In this document: positions 1 through 8,254 of the stretch, piece by piece
How positions within the stretch are numbered: position 1 is the stretch's first letter
How the letters are laid out: each line of letters begins with the position of its first letter
Translations under genes and position numbers: made by a program
NCBI GenBank assembly: GCA_948602995.1
Contig: CAPEBR010000005.1
Coordinates: 114,516 to 178,515, forward strand
Direction of reading: 5' to 3'
Length of the DNA: 64,000 nucleotides
DNA from: an uncultured Dorea sp.
Lineage (GTDB): Bacteria; Bacillota; Clostridia; Lachnospirales; Lachnospiraceae
The notes under the pieces: generated by a model
What the model was told of the DNA's origin: nothing
The model's database searches: none
The model's input: only the letters and a program-made list of their open reading frames with translations

Positions 1-1
1 T

Positions 2-85
2 CCCATGGCAAAGTATCTTGCAAAAAAGTATCTGTCAGAGGTGCTGGAAAATATTACGGAGGACAGGCTGATCTATCCGCAGTAG
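2..85 (+). CDS. C-terminal end of an unidentified protein (partial)
   Basis: An open frame enters from the left edge and ends at TAG 83-85, giving about 27 residues that finish in RLIYPQ. The tail is amphipathic and helical (KYLAKKYLSEVLENITE). It is too short to assign a family. The frame is favoured because its stop falls exactly at the left arm of the palindromic repeat at 81-125, and the other copies of that repeat also follow stop codons. The gene would be convergent with the nicotinamidase gene. Confidence 0.4.
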   Translation, partial: PMAKYLAKKYLSEVLENITEDRLIYPQ

Positions 86-125
86 AATAGGGACGGGGCA
101 GAAAATGCCCCGTCCCTATTCTACT
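81..125. repeat. GGGGACGGGG-family palindrome, copy 1
   Basis: This is a perfect inverted repeat with 20-bp arms (81-100 and 106-125) and a 5-base loop. The core is GGGACGGGGCA / TGCCCCGTCCC and the flanking stem is AGTAGAATA. It sits between two convergent stop codons (85 and 128). It is one of eight copies in the window; the outer stem differs between copies while the core is kept. Confidence 0.95.
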
Positions 126-127
126 GC

Positions 128-661
128 CTACTCAATCTCAATCTGACACATTTTCATAGCCTCAAGTGCGTTTTTATGATTTTCAGGTGTTGTACCCGCA
201 CAGCATGAAGCATCTACGATGACAGGCAGCTCTGGAAACATAGCTTTTAAGATCATCGCATTGGATATCACACAGATATCTGTGCACAGTCCCACGAAGG
301 TAATGGATTCCGCCGTGTCTGTTCCAGGCACTCCCTGATCCATCAGATAATCTCTTACTGCATATCCCAGCTCTATGCTTCCAAAGGACGGCTTATTAAT
401 TGGTTCGCCATCCCTGAGCGCCTCAATCCGGGGATGCAGAGCCCAGCCCTTCGAACCGCGGATACAATGCGTAACCGGAAGCTTTCTTCCCTCCTGGGTT
501 TCAAGATAGTTGATTTCATGGGTATCTCTCGTATAAAATACCTTTCCGTCAAATTCCTCTATCTTTTCTGCCACCTTCGGAACGATTGATTCTGCTTCCT
601 CCGTACCAAGCGCACCGTCTATAAAATCATTTTGCATATCTACAACAACCAGTATTTTCAT
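128..661 (-). CDS. pncA: Nicotinamidase / isochorismatase-family hydrolase
   Basis: This 177-residue cysteine hydrolase of the isochorismatase superfamily most likely deamidates nicotinamide to nicotinate for NAD salvage. The catalytic triad is visible as D8 (VVDMQNDF), K90 (NKPSFGS) and C130 (GLCTDIC). D46 and H48 in TRDTHE, with H65, fit the metal site of nicotinamidases. The start at 661 is chosen because GGAGGAGG lies just upstream. A longer open frame to 736 exists, but its extra residues are translated from a repeat element and lack a ribosome site. It is a single gene, convergent with the partial gene at the left edge. Another amidase or isochorismatase activity is possible, but the metal-site residues favour nicotinamidase. 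Confidence 0.85.
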   Translation of the reverse strand: MKILVVVDMQNDFIDGALGTEEAESIVPKVAEKIEEFDGKVFYTRDTHEINYLETQEGRKLPVTHCIRGSKGWALHPRIEALRDGEPINKPSFGSIELGYAVRDYLMDQGVPGTDTAESITFVGLCTDICVISNAMILKAMFPELPVIVDASCCAGTTPENHKNALEAMKMCQIEIE

Positions 662-692
662 CTTGCATTCCTCCTCCATTGCTTTGCTTTCT

Positions 693-795
693 CTAGAGCG
701 TGTTTGAAAATTCGCTTCGCGAATGAGTTTGCTCACACCTGCATCATTTTCTTACGGACTTTGCAGTAAATGCAAAGTCCTGTGTGAACAGTAAC
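693..795. repeat. Chimeric remnant: CTAG-element end joined to a truncated GTTAC element
   Basis: Bases 693-711 match the terminus of the CTAG element (CTAGAGCGTGTTTGAAAATT). From about 707 to 795 the sequence follows the GTTAC element in reverse orientation, including the GGACTTTGC hairpin and a terminal GTGTGAACAGTAAC. The outer part of the GTTAC element on the left is missing. It looks like a deletion or insertion junction between two repeat families. Confidence 0.8.
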
Positions 796-929
796 CATTA
801 TAACACCGTCTTTTCTAAAAGCAAGTTTTATTTGCTTATTTCCCTTAAATGTGCGATAATAATGTTATTATATAAGCGGTCTTCCGGGCCGTAAATAGTA
901 ACTGATATAATGGGAAAGGGGTTATACTT

Positions 930-1766
930 ATGCCAGCATCATATGCACACTATCGTTTTGGAAGGGAAGTTACCGGATGTCTCCCATTTGTATACAGAAA
1001 GACCATTGAGAGTCATCAGGATTTATATAATATTGGTCTGCACGGACCAGACATTCTGTTCTATTACCATCCGATATCCTCTAATGAGATTAATCAGACA
1101 GGCTATGCACTCCATGACAAACCTGCATCAGAATTTTTTGGCCAGGCAGCAGCGCTTTATATGCATGCGGCGGACCCGGATGCCTTAAAGGCGTATCTGT
1201 TCGGCTTTGTCTGCCATTTTTCACTGGACAGCGTCTGCCACCCATACATTGAAAAAATTGGACAGGAAAGCGGCTTAAGCCATGCTGAGATTGAGACAGA
1301 GCTGGAGCGTTTCTTCATGGAGAAGGACGGTCTTAACCCTGCTGAATATATCCCGGTCCAGCATATTCATCCGGATCCCGGGATTTCCCAGGTGATCGCG
1401 CCTTGCTTTGATCCCGCCACTCCGGAACAGATCAGATCCTGCCTGAAAGGAATGATCTTTTTTCATAAACTTCTTCACGCTCCAGAACGTACGGATCAGA
1501 AGGTGGACAAACGCAGACTTTTGTATCTTGGACTGAAGCTTATAAAAAAATATGATTCCATGCAGGGGCTGATCATGAAGCCTGAGCCTGTATGCGACTA
1601 TACAAAATACATGAATCTGCTTCATAATCTGTACACGGAGGCTGTTACTGTGGCATCCTCCCTGATTCAGAATTATGCAAATGTACTGGATCATGCCTCT
1701 GCCCTTTCCTCACGTTTTTCCCTGACGTTTGGAAAAGGTGAAAACTGGGAAAGCTTATTTATATAA
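930..1766 (+). CDS. Zinc-dependent phospholipase C-like protein
   Basis: This 278-residue protein resembles the zinc-dependent phospholipase C / S1-P1 nuclease fold common in Clostridia. Conserved metal-ligand style motifs are visible: HYRFG near the N-terminus, GLHGPDILFYYHP around residue 38, and FVCHFSLDSVCHPYIEK around residue 93. No signal peptide is seen, so a cytoplasmic location is likely and it should not be assumed to be a secreted toxin. The ATG follows AAAGGGG. The downstream MFS gene starts 19 bases after the stop, so the two are probably co-transcribed. The substrate cannot be read from the sequence. Confidence 0.75.
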   Translation: MPASYAHYRFGREVTGCLPFVYRKTIESHQDLYNIGLHGPDILFYYHPISSNEINQTGYALHDKPASEFFGQAAALYMHAADPDALKAYLFGFVCHFSLDSVCHPYIEKIGQESGLSHAEIETELERFFMEKDGLNPAEYIPVQHIHPDPGISQVIAPCFDPATPEQIRSCLKGMIFFHKLLHAPERTDQKVDKRRLLYLGLKLIKKYDSMQGLIMKPEPVCDYTKYMNLLHNLYTEAVTVASSLIQNYANVLDHASALSSRFSLTFGKGENWESLFI

Positions 1767-1785
1767 AAAGAAAGGAGGCCGTATC

Positions 1786-3030
1786 ATGAAATTCAAACTC
1801 ACTGCCCTGGAGAAGCGCTGGATTCTCTATGATGTGGGAAACTCCGCGTTCGTCCTGCTTATAGCCACAATTCTGCCCATCTACTTTAATTACCTGGCAG
1901 ATATGGAGAAAATCGAACCCTCTGTATATCTGGCATACTGGGGATATGCCATATCCGTCTCCACCCTGATCGTTGCTGTCCTTGGTCCCACACTCGGAGC
2001 CATAGCAGACACAAAAAACTTTAAAAAAAGATTATTTTCTGCTGCACTTGTGATCGGAGTGATTTCCTGTGTGCTTCTTGGTACGACTTCCTCGTGGATG
2101 ATCTTTCTCATCATCTTTGTGATTGCAAAAACCGCATTTTCCACAAGCCTGGTCTTTTACGACTCTATGCTGACGGATGTAACAACAGAGGATCGTATGG
2201 ATTCCGTCTCCTCTCATGGCTATGCATGGGGGTATATCGGAAGCTGCATCCCGTTCGTTATATGCCTGGTCATTGTCCTGAATGCAGAAAAGCTCCTTCT
2301 TTCCATGAAAACTGCCATGCTCATTGCATTCATCATTACTGCTGTATGGTGGCTTGCTGCTTCTGTCCCGCTTCTTAAAAGCTATCGTCAGGTCTACTAC
2401 GCAGATGCAGGCTCGCATGTATTAAAAAGCAGCTTTTCAAGGCTCGCAGGCTCATTAAAGGAAATCTATCATGAAAAGAAGATTTTCTTTTTCCTCCTTG
2501 CCTTTTTCTTTTATATTGACGGAGTATATACAATTATAGATATGGCAACTGCCTACGGAACCTCTCTGGGGCTTGACAGCACAGGCCTTTTGCTTGCGCT
2601 GCTCCTGACGCAGATTGTAGCCTTTCCCTGTGCACTGATCTTCGGCATGCTTTCCAAAACCATATCCTCAGCCCTCCTGATCCGGATATGTATCGGGGCA
2701 TATCTGTGCATTGCCCTGTATGCAGTAGGACTTGACAGCCAGGCCGACTTCTGGGTACTTGCCGTACTGGTTGGTATGTTCCAGGGAGCAATCCAGGCAT
2801 TGTCCCGTTCCTATTTTGCAAGAATTATTCCGGCTGATAAATCCGGAGAATACTTCGGGCTTCTTGATATATGCGGAAAAGGCGCCTCCTTTTTCGGCAC
2901 TTTTCTCGTTTCACTGATCAGTCAGATAACCGGAAGCCCCAGTGCAGGCGTTGGTTCACTTGCCGTTATGTTCCTTACTGGCTTCCTCTTATTTGGCAAA
3001 GCAGAGACAATAAATACAATGTCATCCTAA
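1786..3030 (+). CDS. MFS transporter, UMF1 / Atg22-like family
   Basis: This 414-residue membrane protein has about 12 hydrophobic segments. The N-terminus (LTALEKRWILYDVGNSAF) is typical of the UMF1 (Atg22-like) branch of the major facilitator superfamily. That family is often annotated as amino-acid or generic effluxers, and the substrate is unknown. The ATG at 1786 has an AAAGGAGG site 7 bases upstream; a longer frame to 1729 overlaps the previous gene and is rejected. It probably forms a two-gene unit with the phospholipase-like protein. An AraC regulator follows on the same strand after 122 bases. Confidence 0.8.
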   Translation: MKFKLTALEKRWILYDVGNSAFVLLIATILPIYFNYLADMEKIEPSVYLAYWGYAISVSTLIVAVLGPTLGAIADTKNFKKRLFSAALVIGVISCVLLGTTSSWMIFLIIFVIAKTAFSTSLVFYDSMLTDVTTEDRMDSVSSHGYAWGYIGSCIPFVICLVIVLNAEKLLLSMKTAMLIAFIITAVWWLAASVPLLKSYRQVYYADAGSHVLKSSFSRLAGSLKEIYHEKKIFFFLLAFFFYIDGVYTIIDMATAYGTSLGLDSTGLLLALLLTQIVAFPCALIFGMLSKTISSALLIRICIGAYLCIALYAVGLDSQADFWVLAVLVGMFQGAIQALSRSYFARIIPADKSGEYFGLLDICGKGASFFGTFLVSLISQITGSPSAGVGSLAVMFLTGFLLFGKAETINTMSS

Positions 3031-3152
3031 CATTCCGAACAAATATTAATTTTCCGAGTATTTTTCTTACTGATATTTTTTTTCTTATGGTATTCTTATT
3101 ATAAATAAAAGTAATAAATAATAGTATTCGAAAAGCAAAAGGAGTGGTATAT

Positions 3153-4025
3153 ATGAAACAGCCTATGCATTTATTTTCCGCTCATCATGCCGATAAGAAT
3201 TTTATAGACAGGAATTGTGACCATTACTATTGTGACGTGCTCTCGGTTATTTCCTTCATTGATTCAACTGAGTGCACCTCGCTTCCTTACCGACATAAAC
3301 ACGATGCTTACGAATTCCTTATTCCTTATGGGCCTATTCCTCTTGTTATGTGCGAAGATTTGGTTTACTTCGGAGAGGTTGGTTATGTTTATCCCGTACA
3401 GAGCGGACAGGAACACGGCTTCAAATCCCTTGTAACGAACATCTCTTATGACAACATCAGTGTTGACAAGGTTTTTCTTGAAGATATCATGAAGCAGAAA
3501 AAGTATAATGGAAAAGAATTTGACTGGCGCTTTGATCTCACAAAGGAGCAGAAAGCCTATATCCAGTTATTCAAAAATGAGTTCGATAACGGTGCATCCT
3601 GTGATCAGCAAAATCTCCGGCATCTCGCCGCGTTGATAACAGCATCCTTTATTGATTCGGAATTTCAGAAACGCGGAACCCCGATTGGAAAGCCTGCACA
3701 ATATCAGCAGGGTATTCTACAGGTGGTAGCCTACATCAACCAGCATTACACAGAATCTTTGAATGTAGATGATCTTGCCCAGATGTGCCATCTGTCCAAG
3801 ACCTATTTTATTTCGGCATTCAAGCGTGTTACTGGCGAGACGCCTTACAGCTATCTTCTCAGGCTCCGGACTTCCAAGGCGCGGATTCTTTTGGAAACTA
3901 CCGACTATACAATAAAGGAGATCGCCAATATGTGCGGATTCCAGAAGACCAATACCTTCACCTCCCACTTTTGTACTGTTACACACATGACTCCTTCTGA
4001 ATACCGGGAGAATGCGCGAAATTAA
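3153..4025 (+). CDS. AraC-family transcriptional regulator
   Basis: This is a 290-residue regulator. Residues 1 to about 170 form a cupin-like sensing domain. About residues 190-290 hold the double helix-turn-helix of the AraC/XylS family (LNVDDLAQMCHLSKTYFISAFK, then YTIKEIANMCGFQKTNTFTSHF). Start 3153 has AGGAG 8 bases upstream, which beats the in-frame GTG at 3144. It is monocistronic and closed by a strong hairpin at 4024-4058. Effector and targets are unknown; the upstream MFS gene is a possible target by position only. Confidence 0.88.
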   Translation: MKQPMHLFSAHHADKNFIDRNCDHYYCDVLSVISFIDSTECTSLPYRHKHDAYEFLIPYGPIPLVMCEDLVYFGEVGYVYPVQSGQEHGFKSLVTNISYDNISVDKVFLEDIMKQKKYNGKEFDWRFDLTKEQKAYIQLFKNEFDNGASCDQQNLRHLAALITASFIDSEFQKRGTPIGKPAQYQQGILQVVAYINQHYTESLNVDDLAQMCHLSKTYFISAFKRVTGETPYSYLLRLRTSKARILLETTDYTIKEIANMCGFQKTNTFTSHFCTVTHMTPSEYRENARN

Positions 4026-4058
4026 AGGCCCAGATTCTTATGAGTCTGGGCCTTTTTC
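4024..4058. terminator. Intrinsic terminator after the AraC gene
   Basis: The arms AAAGGCCCAGA and TCTGGGCCTTT make an 11-bp stem followed by a T run. It starts within the AraC stop codon. It may also serve the convergent rplT gene. Confidence 0.88.
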
Positions 4059-4099
4059 CTACCATAGTATAAGGAAGGATTTATAAAATTTAAAGCTAC

Positions 4100-4456
4100 T
4101 TAAGCAAGCTTGCTCTTCGCAATCTCTGCAACTGCTGTAAATCCTTCTGCGTCATTTACAGCCATCTCTGCGAGCATCTTTCTGTTCATGTCAACATTCG
4201 CCAGCTTAAGGCCGTGCATAAGCTTACTGTAGGACAGTCCGTTGAGCCTTGCTGCCGCATTAATACGCGCAATCCAGAGCTGACGCATCTGGCGCTTGCG
4301 TTGCTTTCTTCCTGCATAGGAAGATGCCAGTGCTCTCATGACAGACTGCTTTGCAACCCTGTACTGCTTTGAACGTGCTCCCCTGTATCCCTTTGCTAAT
4401 TTTAATACTCTGTTATGTTTCTTTTTAGCGTTAAGTCCGCCTTTTATTCTTGCCAT
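4100..4456 (-). CDS. rplT: 50S ribosomal protein L20
   Basis: This 118-residue ribosomal protein binds 23S rRNA early in large-subunit assembly. The whole length matches L20, with the basic N-terminus (ARIKGGLNAKKKHNRVLKLAKGY) and the conserved YSKLMHGLKLANVDMNRKMLAE stretch. It is the last gene of infC-rpmI-rplT, 28 bases after rpmI. In Firmicutes L20 represses its own operon by binding the infC leader, which is present here at 5224-5543. Confidence 0.97.
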   Translation of the reverse strand: MARIKGGLNAKKKHNRVLKLAKGYRGARSKQYRVAKQSVMRALASSYAGRKQRKRQMRQLWIARINAAARLNGLSYSKLMHGLKLANVDMNRKMLAEMAVNDAEGFTAVAEIAKSKLA

Positions 4457-4484
4457 GTCTTATCTCCTCCTTCATATACCTGTC

Positions 4485-4682
4485 TTACAGATAAGGTAAT
4501 ACTTTCTTCATATTCTTTACATTAGTTGCATCTGTAATTGTTGACTGTCTTAGATTTCTCTTTCTCTTCGTAGACTTCTTTGTTAAGATATGGCTCTTAT
4601 AAGCTTTATTTCGTTTTAATTTTCCTGTACCTGTCTTTTTGAAGCGCTTTGCAGCTGCTCTATTTGTTTTGATTTTTGGCAT
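4485..4682 (-). CDS. rpmI: 50S ribosomal protein L35
   Basis: This 65-residue, strongly basic protein has the L35 pattern MPKIKTNRAAAKRFKKTGTG and a C-terminal MKKVLPYL. It is the middle gene of the infC operon, with 34 bases to infC and 28 to rplT. GGAGGAACAAATC precedes the ATG. Confidence 0.97.
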   Translation of the reverse strand: MPKIKTNRAAAKRFKKTGTGKLKRNKAYKSHILTKKSTKRKRNLRQSTITDATNVKNMKKVLPYL

Positions 4683-4716
4683 GATTTGTTCCTCCTTGAA
4701 TTCATTTAATGTATTT

Positions 4717-5223
4717 TTAACGTTTTTCAGTTAAAACCATACTCATATTCCTGCCTTCCAGCTTGGGAGCCTTTTCTATCGTTGCAATGTCCGCAACCAG
4801 TCCCGCGAAATCATCCAGAATATGCCTGCTCTGATGCACATGTGCCATCTCACGCCCTCTGAAACGCAGGGTAACCTTCACCTTGTTGCCCTTTGCGAGA
4901 AACTTCCTGGCATTATTCACCTTTGTGTTGAGGTCGTTCGTGTCAATATTCGGTGAGAGACGCACCTCTTTCACCTCTACAGTCTTCTGCTTTCTTCTTG
5001 CTTCCTTCTCTTTCCTTGCAAGCTCATACCTGTATTTGCCGTAGTCAATAATCTTACATACCGGCGGCTGGGCCTTCGGAGCAATCTTTACCAAATCCAG
5101 CTCTGCTTCCTGAGCCAGATGCATTGCCTCCCTGATCGGCATAATACCTAACTGGTCTCCATTCTCTCCGATAACTCTTACTTCCTTGTCTCTGATCTGC
5201 CCGTTAATCATTAAATCGCTAAT
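4717..5223 (-). CDS. infC: Translation initiation factor IF-3, AUU start
   Basis: IF-3 binds the 30S subunit and discriminates against non-canonical starts. The protein has the usual N-domain (IRDKEVRVIGENGDQLG), linker and C-domain (VTLRFRGREMAHVHQSRHILDD). The first ATG is at 5211, but no ribosome site suits it. Four codons upstream, ATT at 5221-5223 has GGGGGTG about 7 bases before it and opens the reading ISDLMIN. This matches Bacillus subtilis IF-3 (ISKDFIIN), which starts at AUU. With that start the protein has 168 residues. An AUU start lets IF-3 repress its own synthesis. Confidence 0.93.
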   Translation of the reverse strand: MSDLMINGQIRDKEVRVIGENGDQLGIMPIREAMHLAQEAELDLVKIAPKAQPPVCKIIDYGKYRYELARKEKEARRKQKTVEVKEVRLSPNIDTNDLNTKVNNARKFLAKGNKVKVTLRFRGREMAHVHQSRHILDDFAGLVADIATIEKAPKLEGRNMSMVLTEKR

Positions 5224-5543
5224 TGTAGTGCACCCCCATTGAAAATATTACAGCTGCCGCAGATGCCCGTATGGCCCTTACAGCAACAAAAAAATGAATA
5301 GCGTAAGACTATCCACCTTTCTCTCTGTACAACAGGACAAATCTGCTGTATCATATAATAAATACTGCTTACCTGACACATGCAGAACTTATTATATACA
5401 GCCACAGACCTTTCATACTCATCTATCGAACCAGTAGTCACCCGCTTGTGCTACGGTGAGAGTGAATTGTTACTGCACACTCTGTTCATAAATACAAATG
5501 GGCAATAACAGTGGATACTCTACTTTATTTTCTGCTTTCCGCA
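5224..5543 (-). promoter_or_regulatory. infC operon leader, probable L20 autoregulatory leader
   Basis: About 320 bases lie between the predicted transcription start and infC. On the minus strand GCTGTATATAATAAG pairs over a distance with TTTATTATATGATACAGC. Further down, GGATAG/CTATTC forms a short hairpin followed by a T7 run, a plausible attenuator. Position and long-range pairing fit the Firmicute L20 leader, where excess L20 causes premature termination. I cannot run the covariance model, so the family name is inference. Confidence 0.65.
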
Positions 5544-5549
5544 AGTAAT

Positions 5550-5578
5550 AATTTACCACATCCGGCGCTTCGTGTCAA
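5550..5578 (-). promoter_or_regulatory. Promoter of the infC operon
   Basis: TTGACA (5573-5578) and TAAATT (5550-5555) are separated by 17 bases. It places the start near 5543 and yields the long leader. Confidence 0.8.
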
Positions 5579-5617
5579 CTGTATTTTCCTGTTTTTATTA
5601 TAAACGTGAATAGTAAC

Positions 5618-5750
5618 GTTACTGTTCACACAGGACTTTGCATTTACTGCAAAGTCCGTAAGAAAATGATTCAGGTGTGAGCAAATCCCATTCGCAAAGC
5701 GAATTTTAAATGGATTTGCGAATGTTACTGTGAACGGAGTGAACCGTAAC
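5618..5750. mobile_element. GTTAC-family MITE-like element, intact copy 1 (133 bp)
   Basis: The ends are GTTACTGTTCAC and GTGAACCGTAAC. The element is flanked by an exact 8-bp direct repeat, ATAGTAAC, at 5610-5617 and 5751-5758. Inside are the hairpin GGACTTTGCA...TGCAAAGTCC and the pair AATCCCATTCGC / GCGAATTTTAAATGG. It has no coding capacity. It lies between the divergent infC and symporter promoters. Confidence 0.93.
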
Positions 5751-5789
5751 ATAGTAACTAATAATGCACAAAGAATTGCAAAATTACTA

Positions 5790-5818
5790 TTGAAAAATAT
5801 GTATTTTCATGGGATAAT
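5790..5818 (+). promoter_or_regulatory. Promoter of the sodium symporter gene
   Basis: TTGAAA (5790-5795) and GATAAT (5813-5818) are separated by 17 bases, about 85 bases before the start codon. Confidence 0.65.
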
Positions 5819-5903
5819 AGAACAAATTTGGTTTCTATTCACGGGTCTGGAATCAAATTTGTTATTTTGACAATGAGCAATGAGATGAGGAGGATTCTAT
5901 TTT

Positions 5904-7259
5904 ATGAAGAAAAGAAGCAACTTTACAAGCAAGCTGGGATTTGTACTTGCCGCTTCCGGCTCTGCAGTAGGACTTGGGAACATCTGGCGTTTCCCCTATC
6001 TGGCTGCAAAATACGGCGGCGGCACATTCCTGCTGATCTATCTGGTTCTGGCTGTTACCTTTGGTTTTACTCTTATGACCGCAGAGATCGCCATTGGAAG
6101 AAAGACAGGCTTAAGCGCCATTGGCGCCTTTAAATCTCTTGACCGGCGTTTCGGATTTGTAGGCGTCCTTGCAGCGGCAGTCCCGATCATTATCTTCCCC
6201 TACTACTCCGTTATCGGCGGATGGGTGGTAAAGTATTTTTCCGTATTTGTAAGCGGCGGCGTCGGGAAGGCTGCCGGGGATACCTATTTTACAGATTTTA
6301 TCGGCGGCACTTTTGAGCCGATCGGCTGGTTTTTCCTGTTTATGGCCGTGACTTCCATTATCGTCCTGTGCGGTGTGGAAAAGGGAATCGAAAAGGTGAG
6401 CAAATTCATGATGCCGGTTCTCGTGGTACTTACCATTATTATTGCCGTATACAGTCTGACTCTTGACGGGGCGATGGAAGGGCTGGTATATTACATCAAG
6501 CCCCATATGGCCGATGTGTCTGCCAAGACAATTCTCGCTGCTATGGGACAATTATTTTATTCAATGTCACTTGCAATGGGAATTATGATCACCTATGGCT
6601 CTTATATGAAAAAGGAAAACCATCTGGAGAGCTCTGTGCGGCAGATTGAGCTGTTTGACACCGGTATCGCCTTTCTCGCAGGACTGATGATTATTCCGGC
6701 GGTATTCGCATTCTCCGGTGGAGACAGATCCGCACTTAATGCAGGCCCGGGACTGATGTTCATGACTCTGCCGAAGGTGTTTGCAGGCATGAAATTCGGC
6801 GGCGTGATCGGAACCATCTTTTTTGTACTTGTATTTTTTGCGGCGCTCACATCCGCAATCTCTCTGATGGAGACAATCGTATCCATCTTCCGGGACAAGT
6901 TCGGCTGGGGACGAAAGGGTGCAAGCATCTTTGTAACCGTGCTGTCACTGGCTCTTGGTATTCCGTCCTCCCTCGGGTTCGGGCCTCTTGGCTTTATAAG
7001 CTGGATGGGTATGTCTGTCCTTGATATTATGGACTTTGTAAGCAATAGTGTGCTGATGCCGATCGTGGCATTCTTTACCTGTATCTTTATTGGCTTCATT
7101 ATTAAGCCAAAGACAGTCTCTGATGAAGTAAAGGTGACTGACGGAACCTTTAAGGCTGAGAAGATGTTCAATGTCATTATAAAATGGGTGGCACCGATTT
7201 TCCTGGTACTGATACTTGGAAGTTCAGTTGCAAGCGCATTAGGAGTGTTTACGATTTAA
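5904..7259 (+). CDS. Sodium-dependent transporter, NSS (SNF) family
   Basis: This 451-residue neurotransmitter:sodium symporter family protein (LeuT/MhsT-like) takes up an amino acid or amine with Na+. The signature is clear in the first segment: FVLAASGSAVGLGNIWRFPY, containing the Na+-binding GNIWRFP, followed by AAKYGGGTFLLIY. About 11 membrane segments fit the prokaryotic 11-TM subgroup. GAGGAGG lies upstream of the ATG. It is monocistronic and convergent with degV across a palindromic repeat. The substrate is not predictable from sequence alone; tryptophan or tyrosine is common in relatives. Confidence 0.9.
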   Translation: MKKRSNFTSKLGFVLAASGSAVGLGNIWRFPYLAAKYGGGTFLLIYLVLAVTFGFTLMTAEIAIGRKTGLSAIGAFKSLDRRFGFVGVLAAAVPIIIFPYYSVIGGWVVKYFSVFVSGGVGKAAGDTYFTDFIGGTFEPIGWFFLFMAVTSIIVLCGVEKGIEKVSKFMMPVLVVLTIIIAVYSLTLDGAMEGLVYYIKPHMADVSAKTILAAMGQLFYSMSLAMGIMITYGSYMKKENHLESSVRQIELFDTGIAFLAGLMIIPAVFAFSGGDRSALNAGPGLMFMTLPKVFAGMKFGGVIGTIFFVLVFFAALTSAISLMETIVSIFRDKFGWGRKGASIFVTVLSLALGIPSSLGFGPLGFISWMGMSVLDIMDFVSNSVLMPIVAFFTCIFIGFIIKPKTVSDEVKVTDGTFKAEKMFNVIIKWVAPIFLVLILGSSVASALGVFTI

Positions 7260-7267
7260 ACATAAAG

Positions 7268-7304
7268 AGTTGGGGACGGGGCATTTTCTGCCCCGTCCCC
7301 AACT
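7268..7304. repeat. GGGGACGGGG-family palindrome, copy 2
   Basis: Perfect 16-bp arms (AGTTGGGGACGGGGCA and its complement) surround a short TTTTC loop. It lies between the convergent stops of the symporter (7259) and degV (7305) and abuts the latter. Confidence 0.95.
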
Positions 7305-8168
7305 TTAACGTTTGTCTCCCATACAGAAAACGGCTACAACGCCGGGGCCGGTGTGGCTTCCGATTACGGTTCCGATATTGTTGATGAGAATGCTGTGGAT
7401 TCCCAGCTTTTCGCGGACCAGTCCGGCTACATATTCCGCATCCTCCTGACAGTCACCGTGGGTAATCATTATAAGATCGTTCTCTCTGCCGTGAGACTGT
7501 TCAGCTGCTTTCTCTACAATCTTCTGAAGGGATTTTTTTCTTCCCCGTTCTTTTCCTATGACCTGAAGCTTACCCTCATTGTCCATATGGATCATGGGTT
7601 TAATCTGTACTACACTCCCGAGGACGGCTGCTGTCTTTGAAATCCGTCCGCCTCTCTGAAGATGATAGAGATCATCTATTGTTACATTATGACAGACATG
7701 AAGCTTGTTTTCCTCTGCCCACTTTGCTGCTTCTTCTATAGTCATGCCCTCTTTTTTTCTCTTTAGTACATAATACAGGAGCAAGGCTTCTCCCATACAG
7801 GCACACAATGTATCAACAATGACGATTTTTCTGTCCGGATACTCTTCTCCAAGCTCCTGTGCGGCAATCTGCATGCTGTTGCAGGTACCGCTTAAACCTG
7901 ATGAAAAAGCAAGGTGAAGAATATCTTTTCCTTCCTTTACATATGGCTCCAGGGCTTTTTTTGCTTCATCCGGATTTACCTGGGATGTGACAGACATCTT
8001 TCCATCCCGCAGTTTAGTAAAGAATTCCTTTGCAGATAGTCCCAGCATATCCTGATAGGTTTCTCCTTCAATCGTGTATTTTAAAGGAATAAATGGTACA
8101 TTCCTCTCCTTGAGCCATTCCTTCGGTACATCAACTGTACTGTTTACTGTTACAATGTAGTCACTCAT
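7305..8168 (-). CDS. DegV family fatty-acid-binding protein
   Basis: This 287-residue DegV-fold protein belongs to the family that includes FakB, which binds an acyl chain and presents it to FakA kinase for phospholipid synthesis. The N-terminal VTVNSTVDVP, the TSQVNP segment around residue 61, SSGLSGTCNS around 89 and the RGGRIS motif around 173 are family hallmarks. AGGAGG precedes the ATG at 8168. No fakA gene is nearby, so the acyl-binding role rests on family membership. Confidence 0.88.
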   Translation of the reverse strand: MSDYIVTVNSTVDVPKEWLKERNVPFIPLKYTIEGETYQDMLGLSAKEFFTKLRDGKMSVTSQVNPDEAKKALEPYVKEGKDILHLAFSSGLSGTCNSMQIAAQELGEEYPDRKIVIVDTLCACMGEALLLYYVLKRKKEGMTIEEAAKWAEENKLHVCHNVTIDDLYHLQRGGRISKTAAVLGSVVQIKPMIHMDNEGKLQVIGKERGRKKSLQKIVEKAAEQSHGRENDLIMITHGDCQEDAEYVAGLVREKLGIHSILINNIGTVIGSHTGPGVVAVFCMGDKR

Positions 8169-8254
8169 AATCTAAAACCTCCTAACTGTACAACCTGTCA
8201 TGGTTGCTGTTCACTCTGTGACTAATACATCAATAATACCCCTATCATACCACT

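Noticed and set aside
662..736. N-terminal extension of the nicotinamidase frame
   Set aside because: The added residues are translated from a repeat remnant, lack a ribosome site, and precede a well-placed GGAGGAGG and ATG.
7268..7304. GGGGACGGGG palindromes as ordinary rho-independent terminators
   Set aside because: Placement fits, but most copies lack a following T-tract and their sequence is conserved between unrelated genes, so they are treated as a repeat family that may also terminate.
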